This document shows, piece by piece, positions 1 to 5,660 of a stretch of 6,923 bases of DNA. The notes beneath the pieces are model-generated. The model was given only the letters and a program-made list of their open reading frames with translations, was not told the DNA's origin and did not search any database. The stretch comes from Bacteroidota bacterium (GTDB lineage: Bacteria > Bacteroidota > Bacteroidia > SpSt-205 > S141-50). A program made the translations under genes and the position numbers. Where the stretch lies: assembly GCA_015490695.1 (NCBI GenBank), contig WFXK01000262.1, positions 1 to 6,923 on the forward strand, in the 5' to 3' direction. Positions within the stretch are counted from its first letter, which is position 1, and the number at the start of each line of letters is the position of its first letter.

Positions 1-405
1 AGCCACTGGGCATGGTTAAATACGCCTAAGGAAAAAGGTGGCATCCAAGGCGTAACCTATCCTTTAGTTGCAGATTTAAGTAAAACCATAGCTCAAAGCT
101 ATGGGGTTTTAGCAGGGGAATACGTTTATCAGTATGATGAGGAGCTAAAAGAAGAGGTTCTTTCTTTCCGAGGAGAGCCTGTGGCTTATCGGGGATTGTT
201 CCTCATTGACAAAGAAGGAATTGTCCGTCATGAATTAATCAATGATTTGCCCTTAGGTAGAAGTGTTAAGGAGGCTTTACGCATGTTAGATGCGTTAATT
301 TATGTAGAGACCCACGGAGAAGTTTGTCCTGCTGAATGGGAAAGTGGTAAGGAAGCTTTGAAGCCAACTTTCGAAGGCGTAGCGGAGTACTTGGCTAAAC
401 ATTAA
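1..405 (+). CDS. Typical 2-Cys peroxiredoxin (AhpC/Prx1 type), 3' part only
   Basis: Thiol peroxidase that reduces hydrogen peroxide and organic hydroperoxides, expected in the cytoplasm and recycled by thioredoxin or AhpF-type reductants. The frame is open from base 1, so the N-terminal half with the peroxidatic Cys lies outside the window; 134 residues remain. Visible family marks in order are SHWAW, YPLVAD, KTIAQSYGVL, AYRGLFLIDKEGIVRH, NDLPLGRS and the resolving-Cys block GEVCPAEW, with the Cys codon at 325-327. These closely follow the eukaryote-like Prx1/AhpC pattern. About 20 extra residues rich in Glu and Tyr sit between YGVL and AYRG, a place where many homologues are shorter. The C-terminal tail is present and ends AEYLAKH, where sensitive Prx1 enzymes have a YF motif; the upstream GGLG-like motif reads GGIQG. 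A strong terminator follows directly, so this is the last gene of its transcript. The family call is firm; the physiological reductant is not visible. Confidence 0.95.
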   Translation, partial: SHWAWLNTPKEKGGIQGVTYPLVADLSKTIAQSYGVLAGEYVYQYDEELKEEVLSFRGEPVAYRGLFLIDKEGIVRHELINDLPLGRSVKEALRMLDALIYVETHGEVCPAEWESGKEALKPTFEGVAEYLAKH

Positions 406-413
406 AAATGCAA

Positions 414-437
414 GGGGGGCACAAGCCCCCCTTTTTT
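414..437 (+). terminator. Intrinsic terminator after the peroxiredoxin gene
   Basis: A 7-bp perfect GC-rich stem (GGGGGGC at 414-420 with GCCCCCC at 425-431) closes an ACAA loop and is followed by six T residues (432-437). It begins 8 nt after the peroxiredoxin stop codon. This is a textbook rho-independent terminator and insulates the dedA unit, whose promoter starts immediately downstream. Confidence 0.93.
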
Positions 438-438
438 A

Positions 439-469
439 TTGGGGTTCACAAGATAAAAACCTATCTTTG
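439..469 (+). promoter_or_regulatory. Bacteroidota-type promoter for the DedA gene
   Basis: The -7 element TATCTTTG (462-469) matches the Bacteroidota consensus TAnnTTTG exactly. A TTG (439-441) lies 20 nt upstream, where the -33 element is expected. If transcription begins about 4 nt after the -7 box, the mRNA starts near 473, only about 6 nt before ATG 479. The upstream edge abuts the T-tract of the preceding terminator. Confidence 0.8.
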
Positions 470-478
470 TCAAAACTT

Positions 479-1141
479 ATGGAAGACATCTTTTATTGGT
501 TACAACCCCGCTTCATTATTGAAGTAGGCGGTCTTTTGCTGCTTTTAACAGTCGTGTTTGCAGAAACAGGACTGCTCATTGGCTTTTTCCTCCCAGGAGA
601 CTCCCTGCTATTCACTGCAGGATTATTAGCAGGAACAGGACAATTTTCTATTGCTTTGTACTATTTACTTCCTTTAACAACGGCAGCAGCTATCTTAGGC
701 GATAATCTTAATTATTGGATTGGCAGACGTATTGGAAAGGCGCTGTATAACAAAAAAGAAACTTGGTATTTTAAGCGGGAATACATTGTTGTGACACGTG
801 CTTATTTTCAGCGTTATGGGGCTATTACATTGATTATTGGGCGTTTTTTACCGATTGTGCGGACCTTTGCTCCTTTATTAGCAGGGGTTTCTATGTTATC
901 TTACAGACGTTATTTGATGTATAGCCTCATTGGAGGTATTTTATGGGTAAATACTTTAATTCCGATAGGGTATTTCTTGGGTTCGTTATTGCCGGAGACG
1001 GAAGATTATTTAGGGTATATTGTTTTGGTGTTAGTGGTGATAACGACGTTTCCTATTCTTCGGCGTTTATGGATGGAGCGGCGTCGAGCAAAAGAGCGAT
1101 TAAAAAAGAAGCGTTCTTTGTCTTTAGAAAAGATTTCTTAA
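479..1141 (+). CDS. DedA-family (SNARE-associated/VTT domain) inner-membrane protein
   Basis: Polytopic membrane protein of 220 residues, close to the usual family length. DedA proteins include undecaprenyl-phosphate or phospholipid translocases (such as UptA) and E. coli YqjA/YghB, which affect envelope and proton-motive-force homeostasis; which lipid this one handles cannot be read from sequence. Hydrophobic segments lie at about residues 13-36, 42-73, 114-136, 146-170 and 178-194, with a very basic cytoplasmic tail (200-218). Family motifs are ETGLLIGFFLPGDS (29-42), GDNLNYWIGRRIG (74-86) and RYGAITLIIGRFLPIVRTF (112-130). The conserved pairs E29/D41 and R122/R128 have the same spacing as the essential E39/D51 and R130/R136 of E. 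coli YqjA. ATG 479 is chosen because an in-frame TTG at 467 lies inside the -7 promoter box and would not be in the transcript. tRNA-Pro follows 13 nt after the stop, so read-through cotranscription is likely. Confidence 0.93.
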   Translation: MEDIFYWLQPRFIIEVGGLLLLLTVVFAETGLLIGFFLPGDSLLFTAGLLAGTGQFSIALYYLLPLTTAAAILGDNLNYWIGRRIGKALYNKKETWYFKREYIVVTRAYFQRYGAITLIIGRFLPIVRTFAPLLAGVSMLSYRRYLMYSLIGGILWVNTLIPIGYFLGSLLPETEDYLGYIVLVLVVITTFPILRRLWMERRRAKERLKKKRSLSLEKIS

Positions 1142-1146
1142 TTTTG
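1117..1146 (+). promoter_or_regulatory. Promoter for tRNA-Pro, embedded in the 3' end of the DedA gene
   Basis: TTTG (1117-1120), an 18-nt spacer and TAATTTTG (1139-1146) give the best complete -33/-7 pair in the window. The first three bases of the -7 box are the TAA stop codon of the DedA gene (1139-1141). The predicted transcription start near 1150 lies about 5 nt before the mature tRNA 5' end at 1155. The tRNA therefore probably has its own promoter in addition to read-through from dedA. Confidence 0.7.
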
Positions 1147-1154
1147 CGGTGGGT

Positions 1155-1228
1155 CGGGGAGTAGCTCAGGTGGTTAGAGTACACGTCTGGGGGGCGTGTG
1201 GTCGCGGGTTCGAGTCCCGCCTCCCCGA
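1155..1228 (+). tRNA. tRNA-Pro (anticodon GGG)
   Basis: The cloverleaf folds completely by hand. The acceptor stem is CGGGGAG (1155-1161) with CTCCCCG (1221-1227) and discriminator A1228. T8 and A9 follow, then a D stem GCTC/GAGT (1164-1167 with 1177-1180). The anticodon stem is CACGT/GCGTG (1182-1186 with 1194-1198), with loop CTGGGGG and anticodon GGG at 1189-1191. The 5-nt variable loop precedes T stem GCGGG/CCCGC and loop TTCGAGT (1209-1215). G follows the anticodon, as expected for proline tRNAs (m1G37). C1-G72 also fits tRNA-Pro. The 3' CCA is not encoded (ACAA follows), so it must be added by a CCA-adding enzyme. It reads CCC and CCU codons. Confidence 0.97.
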
Positions 1229-1233
1229 CAATA

Positions 1234-1261
1234 AGGGGCTGGAAAAGCCCCTAATTTTTTT
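1234..1261 (+). terminator. Intrinsic terminator after tRNA-Pro
   Basis: A 7-bp stem AGGGGCT (1234-1240) with AGCCCCT (1246-1252) closes the loop GGAAA, followed by AA and seven T residues (1255-1261). It begins 5 nt after the tRNA and ends the dedA/tRNA unit. The T-tract ends 3 nt before the -7 box of the next gene. Confidence 0.92.
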
Positions 1262-1264
1262 ATC

Positions 1265-1272
1265 TACCTTTG
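1265..1272 (+). promoter_or_regulatory. -7 promoter element of the M61 peptidase gene
   Basis: TACCTTTG matches TAnnTTTG exactly and lies 7 nt before ATG 1280, giving a predicted 5' leader of about 4 nt. No TTG is found at the -33 distance, where the upstream sequence is the terminator hairpin. The promoter therefore appears to rely on its -7 element alone or on an activator. Confidence 0.65.
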
Positions 1273-1279
1273 CCTTGCC

Positions 1280-3100
1280 ATGTTTTTCCTCCTTATCTTC
1301 TGTATCCCTATGGCACAAGCAGCAAAAATGTACTTCTACGAAATAGGATGGCGTCAACCCCAAAGCCAAAGCTATGAAATTCAATTAAAGGTACAAAAAA
1401 GCAATGGACGTTATACGGTATTTCGCCTACCTATATGGCGTCCAGGACGTTATATCCTTCAACACTACGCCGCCGCCATCTGGAACTTCCAAGCACAAGA
1501 CGAAGAGGGTAACCCCCTGCCTTGGCGAAAAATAGAAAAAAGCGCATGGCAAGTCCAAAACCCTAAAAAAGGAACTTTTATCATTATCCGTTATCGCTTC
1601 TATGCCAACCGCTTAGATGCAGGCTCCAGCTACCTCAGCCCCGAACTCGCCTACATGAACCCCGTTAACTTCCTCATGAGTGTAGATAAACACTACAACC
1701 TCCCCTGTGAACTCCTATTAAAAGACCTAAATCCTGATTGGAAAGTCGCAACAGCACTAAGAAAAAAAGCTTTTAACCACTTTGTCGCGGATTCTTACCA
1801 CGAATTAGTAGATAACCCTATTGTCTGTGCCCCCTCCTTAGTACAACTCCAATTTGAAACCCTCGGAAAACGTTTCTATTTACACTTTTGGGGAAATTAT
1901 CAATTGAACCATGAAGCAGAACAAACGTTAATTAAGAACGTGCGGCGTATTGTAGAAGAACAAACCGCCATCTTCGGTGAATTACCTGTAGAAGAATACC
2001 ATTTTATTTACTTATTAGTTCCTTTCTATTTGCGTCATGCTGTAGAGCATAGCCGATGTGCGGTTTTTGTATTACCAGAACAGGTTGCCAGCAGTAAAAG
2101 CGCTTTATATGGCTTATATGGAATTACCAGCCACGAATTTTGGCATTTATGGAATGTAAAACGCATTCGTCCGCAAGCGCTTCTTCCTTATGACTACGCA
2201 GAAGAACCCTATACCTCATTACATTGGTTCACAGAAGGCGTTACCGACTACTATGCCTATTTGATTTTAGTAAGAGCAGGTATCATGACCCCAACAGACT
2301 TTTTTAGAAACCTTTCTGAAACATGGACTGCTTTAGAAAACCATGCGGCTAATTATTATGTTTCTCCTGCACAAGCCAGTATGGATAGTTGGCTGGTAAC
2401 CTCCTTGTACCTCTACAAACCACTTTATATCTCCTATTACCCCTTAGGAAAACGCTTAGGATTTTTATTAGACCTATTACTACGGGTGCGAACCAACAAT
2501 GCTGTTTCCTTAGATGAAGTCTTCCGCTATCTCTACGAACACTATTACAAAAAGAACAAAGGCATTGAAGAAGATGAACTACAAGAAATCTGTGAGAAAT
2601 TAAGTGGGACTTCCTTAGAATTTTTCTTTCAAAATTTTGTTTGGCGCAGCGGTCCCTATCCATTTGAAACCCTTATTGAAGAACTTCCTTTGAAAATAGA
2701 AGTAGATACTTCCTACGAAAACGATTTAAGTGTCTTTGGGGTTTCAGAAGTTTCTGTAGTGAAAGCAACAAAGCAAAAAACACAATGGCTTGTAGTAGAG
2801 GACATTTTACCTGAAGGCGATATTTTACAAGCTGGTGTTGCTCCAGGAGATATGTTATTGAAGCTGGGTCCGTATAACCTGCAAAATGTGAGTGAAGAAA
2901 ATCCTTTGCCATCTAATTGGTATGAAACCATTAAAGTTGGTGCAACGATTCCTGTTACCTATTTGCGTAACAACGAATTACTTCATGGTTCTTTCACTTT
3001 TTCTGGAAGATTTCTTCCGAAGAAATACCGCATTATAGCAGAAGACCACCCTGTATTTCAATCCCTTTTTGCTTCAGCAATAAAAGAAAAAGTAGAATAA
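1280..3100 (+). CDS. M61-family zinc metallopeptidase with PDZ domain, probably exported
   Basis: Metallo-aminopeptidase of the glycyl-aminopeptidase (M61) family, 606 residues, within the usual size range. The first 15 residues are hydrophobic and end AQA/AK, like a short signal peptide, so a periplasmic or cell-surface location is likely; however, no basic residue precedes the hydrophobic run, which weakens this. The N-terminal beta domain (about 18-190) has the family LPxWxPGRY motif. The catalytic core contains HEFWH (285-289), with H285 and H289 as zinc ligands and E286 as catalytic base, then RIRP, and WFTEGVTDYY, in which E319 should be the third ligand. A C-terminal PDZ-like domain spans about 495-585, with the segment AGVAPGDMLLKLG. 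ATG 1280 is preferred because it is the first start after the promoter; ATG 1310 would remove the signal. The gene is monocistronic and ends 4 bp from a convergent gene. Substrate unknown. Codons in the first third favour C at third positions more than the last third. Confidence 0.93.
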   Translation: MFFLLIFCIPMAQAAKMYFYEIGWRQPQSQSYEIQLKVQKSNGRYTVFRLPIWRPGRYILQHYAAAIWNFQAQDEEGNPLPWRKIEKSAWQVQNPKKGTFIIIRYRFYANRLDAGSSYLSPELAYMNPVNFLMSVDKHYNLPCELLLKDLNPDWKVATALRKKAFNHFVADSYHELVDNPIVCAPSLVQLQFETLGKRFYLHFWGNYQLNHEAEQTLIKNVRRIVEEQTAIFGELPVEEYHFIYLLVPFYLRHAVEHSRCAVFVLPEQVASSKSALYGLYGITSHEFWHLWNVKRIRPQALLPYDYAEEPYTSLHWFTEGVTDYYAYLILVRAGIMTPTDFFRNLSETWTALENHAANYYVSPAQASMDSWLVTSLYLYKPLYISYYPLGKRLGFLLDLLLRVRTNNAVSLDEVFRYLYEHYYKKNKGIEEDELQEICEKLSGTSLEFFFQNFVWRSGPYPFETLIEELPLKIEVDTSYENDLSVFGVSEVSVVKATKQKTQWLVVEDILPEGDILQAGVAPGDMLLKLGPYNLQNVSEENPLPSNWYETIKVGATIPVTYLRNNELLHGSFTFSGRFLPKKYRIIAEDHPVFQSLFASAIKEKVE

Positions 3101-3104
3101 AGCG

Positions 3105-3887
3105 CTATTTTTCCATTTCAACAAAGATGTCTAAAGCTTGAGGGGAAGGTTTATCCATGTAGAAGTTTTTAGTAGTGATGGCTTGACAAGCTTCAGGATG
3201 CTGCTTATATAAACGCCAACGCATCCACGATACGGCAACATCATAAAAAGGACGCAATAACACCTGCGGCACCTTACGATGCAACGATAAAGGGTCTACT
3301 TTCCTTAAAAAGTCCTTTACCCACCCTTTGTTATTCATAAAATACTTTTGAAATGTTTCATCTCCGTAGATACCGTAAAAACGATATTTTTTGAAGACTT
3401 TTTTGACTAAAGCTTCCATCTCTTCAAAAGTATATTCTTTTACATGATAAGGATTATAGCTTGGGGATTGAAGGGCGTTAGGCGTGGTTATATAAAGGGT
3501 TCCTTGGGGTTTCAAAACCCGATAGGCTTCTTTCAAAAAGGCTTCTGGCTCTTTAATATGTTCTATGAACTGGAAAGCAACAATGACGTCAAAACTATTT
3601 TCTGGAAAGGGAATCGGAGGCACGTATTGTTTTTTAAATTGAATATTCGGAGCATGAAACTTCTTTTTTGCTTTTGCAATAGCCCGCTCACTGGCTTCTA
3701 ACCCTACAACACTTTTCGCATAACGACTCAATAAGTAAGCTCCGTAACCTTCTCCAAAAGCAACTTCTAACACGGTTTTAGAACGCACCTTAGGAGCAAT
3801 GTATTCATAAGCAAACAAATGACGCTGGAATATAGGATTTACAGGGGCATAATCGCTTTGAATCCGCTCAGCCGATTGAATACGCAT
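3105..3887 (-). CDS. Class I SAM-dependent methyltransferase (Methyltransf_11 type)
   Basis: Protein of 260 residues with a Rossmann-fold methyltransferase core. Motif I is VLEVAFGEGYGAYLL (39-53). It is a variant: the first Gly of the usual GxGxG is Ala43 and the usual Cys is Phe44, while G45, G47 and G49 remain. E64 in VGLEAS is placed to bind the SAM ribose. FPENSFDVIVAFQFIEHI (94-111) and RVLKPQGTLYITTPN (123-137) are the post-motif segments typical of the Ubie/Methyltransf_11 group. The C-terminal part (about 140-260) is basic and helical, ending in ALDIFVEMEK. The NPYHVKEYTFEE segment after the core recalls methyltransferases found with surface-glycan genes, but no glycan gene is present here, so the acceptor substrate is unknown. 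The protein has no signal peptide or membrane segment and should be cytoplasmic. It is transcribed divergently from ravA over 36 bp and ends tail-to-tail with the M61 gene. Stop codon is TAG. Confidence 0.9.
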   Translation of the reverse strand: MRIQSAERIQSDYAPVNPIFQRHLFAYEYIAPKVRSKTVLEVAFGEGYGAYLLSRYAKSVVGLEASERAIAKAKKKFHAPNIQFKKQYVPPIPFPENSFDVIVAFQFIEHIKEPEAFLKEAYRVLKPQGTLYITTPNALQSPSYNPYHVKEYTFEEMEALVKKVFKKYRFYGIYGDETFQKYFMNNKGWVKDFLRKVDPLSLHRKVPQVLLRPFYDVAVSWMRWRLYKQHPEACQAITTKNFYMDKPSPQALDIFVEMEK

Positions 3888-3892
3888 GCAGG

Positions 3893-3900
3893 CAAAATTA
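3893..3900 (-). promoter_or_regulatory. -7 promoter element of the methyltransferase gene
   Basis: Read on the minus strand, this is TAATTTTG, an exact TAnnTTTG match. Only 5 nt separate it from the ATG at 3887, so the predicted leader is about 2 nt. No clear -33 TTG is seen, because the upstream DNA is occupied by the divergent ravA promoter and start codon. Confidence 0.65.
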
Positions 3901-3911
3901 TAAAATAGCTT

Positions 3912-3919
3912 TACTTTTG
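3912..3919 (+). promoter_or_regulatory. -7 promoter element of the ravA-viaA operon
   Basis: TACTTTTG matches TAnnTTTG exactly, with 4 nt before ATG 3924. The predicted transcription start is at or within a base of the start codon, so the mRNA should be leaderless. No TTG lies at the -33 distance; that position falls beside the start codon of the divergent methyltransferase gene. Confidence 0.65.
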
Positions 3920-3923
3920 TATT

Positions 3924-5660
3924 ATGGAGGCTACTATAGCACCCTTATTACAAGCCTTAGAAACAGGGCTATACGAACGTTCCTTAGAGATCCGTTTGGT
4001 GTTTTTAGCCATGATTGCAGGAGAAAACTGCTTTTTATTAGGTCCGCCAGGTATTGCAAAAAGTTTAATTGCCCGCCGAATGAAATTTGCTTTAAAAGAC
4101 GGGAAGCACTTTGAATACCTTATGGGGCGTTTTAGCACCCCTGAAGAAATCTTTGGTCCTGTCTCTCTGCGAAAATTAAAAGAGGAGGACCGCTACGAAC
4201 GCAATGTAGAAGGTTATTTGCCTTCGGCGCACGTTGCTTTCTTAGATGAACTTTGGAAAGCATCCCCCGCAATACACAATACCTTATTGACCATCATCAA
4301 CGAAAAAGTCTTTCGTAATGGCACACAAGAAATCAAAGTTCCCCTACAACTTTTAATTGCTGCTTCTAATGAGCTTCCTCCTAAAGGAGAAGGATTAGAA
4401 GCCCTTTGGGATAGATTCCTTATACGTATCTCCATGACCAATATCCAAAGCGACGAAGCTTTTGAAAAAATGATTCTTCAAACGTTTGACCCTTATCAAG
4501 ACCCTGTCCCCCCTTCTCTAAAAATTTCCTTAGAACAACTCCAACAATGGCGACAACAATTAAAAACGATAGAAGTTCCTTCCGCTATCATTCGCATTAT
4601 CCATAACATCCGACAACAAATCAATGAATACAATCAACAACATGCTAAAAAAGCACATAGAATCTATATTTCTGACAGACGCTGGCAAAAAATCATAAAA
4701 GTCCTTAGAGCCAGTGCTTTTATCCACGGAAGACAAGAAGTAAACACAGAAGACTGCCTCATAATGCCCTATATGCTATGGGAGTATCCCGAACAAATAG
4801 AACCAATAAGAACTATCGTACATCAAAGTATTAGGGATCAGCAACGAATTAAAATCTTTTCTCTAAAAGAACAACAGACAAAAGAAGTAGACTTTATAGA
4901 AGTCGCTCAGCATATTGTAAGCCCTCCTCGTTGTGCCAAAGTTTATACTTTCAGCAGCTACATCATGGAATGGGATAAAGGACAATGGGGAATTTATCTT
5001 CAACTGATTCAAGGGGATATAAGACATCGTATTTTTATCCCAGAAAAATATCTTATTCAAGGGTACGATACAGAGCTACCACCACCATTTCATTTTTTGG
5101 AAATCTATCCCGATGGTACCATGCGAGTAGGTAGTGGCGCTATTCAACTAAAACAGCAACCTTGGAAGCTTTATCGTTTACAAGGAACTAACCTCTATAT
5201 CGATAGTGAGGTGTTTGAAAACCTGCCAATACAAAAACCCACTGAAGTCATTTTATGGAATATTAAAAAAGATAACGGCATACGTCCAATAAAACAACTT
5301 CTAGAGTGGCAACGTTGTTATTATAAAGCCATGGTAGAGCGCATAGATGCCCTGCAATTGCGTTATCGTATAGGAAGTGTCATGAGTCATGCCTATACCA
5401 ATAAAGTTGCTCCCTTAGAATATACTTATCGCGATAAAAAAGACTATTTAGAAAACTTACATAAATTACGCCATTACTTAGAAGGTTTTCTTACACACAC
5501 ACTTCCGAAGTGGCAAGAAAGGGTTTTAGCGCACTTAATTGCTCGCTACGATAGCACCGACCCCCTTTGGCAAAGTATCCATAAAGAAGTTTCCCAATGG
5601 CTTTTACAATTAGACCAATACAACGCAGAAGTCCAACATGAAAGCAGCCATCCTCATTAA
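3924..5660 (+). CDS. ravA: RavA-type MoxR-family AAA+ ATPase with extended C-terminal half
   Basis: Hexameric AAA+ ATPase of the MoxR/RavA group, expected to work in the cytoplasm with the VWA protein encoded next. In E. coli, RavA binds ViaA and the lysine decarboxylase LdcI and is linked to respiratory complexes and aminoglycoside sensitivity. Residues 12-170 follow E. coli RavA closely: LETGLYERS, Walker A GPPGIAKS (40-47, K46), FEYLMGRFSTPEEIFGP, Walker B VAFLDEL (104-110, D108/E109), sensor 1 AASN (N149) and Arg-finger region ALWDRFLIR (R164). Sensor 2 sits in YISDRRWQK (248-256). After the core and helical lid (to about 310) comes a beta-rich region (about 335-445) where E. coli has its LARA domain, then a helical tail (about 455-565). 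With 578 residues it is about 80 longer than E. coli RavA. The C-terminal half is not recognisably similar, so its partner may differ. ATG 3924 is the first codon after the promoter; the stop overlaps the next gene by 23 nt. Confidence 0.94.
   Translation: MEATIAPLLQALETGLYERSLEIRLVFLAMIAGENCFLLGPPGIAKSLIARRMKFALKDGKHFEYLMGRFSTPEEIFGPVSLRKLKEEDRYERNVEGYLPSAHVAFLDELWKASPAIHNTLLTIINEKVFRNGTQEIKVPLQLLIAASNELPPKGEGLEALWDRFLIRISMTNIQSDEAFEKMILQTFDPYQDPVPPSLKISLEQLQQWRQQLKTIEVPSAIIRIIHNIRQQINEYNQQHAKKAHRIYISDRRWQKIIKVLRASAFIHGRQEVNTEDCLIMPYMLWEYPEQIEPIRTIVHQSIRDQQRIKIFSLKEQQTKEVDFIEVAQHIVSPPRCAKVYTFSSYIMEWDKGQWGIYLQLIQGDIRHRIFIPEKYLIQGYDTELPPPFHFLEIYPDGTMRVGSGAIQLKQQPWKLYRLQGTNLYIDSEVFENLPIQKPTEVILWNIKKDNGIRPIKQLLEWQRCYYKAMVERIDALQLRYRIGSVMSHAYTNKVAPLEYTYRDKKDYLENLHKLRHYLEGFLTHTLPKWQERVLAHLIARYDSTDPLWQSIHKEVSQWLLQLDQYNAEVQHESSHPH

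Noticed and set aside
1280..1330. Lipoprotein signal in the M61 peptidase (Cys8)
   Set aside because: The residues before Cys8 are L-I-F; Phe at -1 does not fit a lipobox, and the AQA/AK site fits a type I signal better.
1149..1346. Plus-strand reading frame across the tRNA (ending in the M61 gene)
   Set aside because: It overlaps the complete tRNA cloverleaf and the terminator hairpin, and its peptide (GFESRLPD type) is the sense-strand version of the same tRNA artefact.
1166..1384. Minus-strand reading frame containing GRRDSNPRPHAPQTC
   Set aside because: This is the antisense of tRNA-Pro. RRDSNPRP-like peptides are a well-known annotation artefact from reverse-translated tRNA T arms; there is no promoter or start signal.
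2349..2931. Three overlapping minus-strand frames inside the M61 gene
   Set aside because: They lie antisense to a well-recognised protein, have no family signature, and are not preceded by TAnnTTTG-type starts at leaderless spacing.
3101..3106. AGCGCT palindrome between convergent stops as a bidirectional terminator
   Set aside because: There is no loop and the stem cannot extend; the flanking A-rich and T-rich bases alone do not make an intrinsic terminator.
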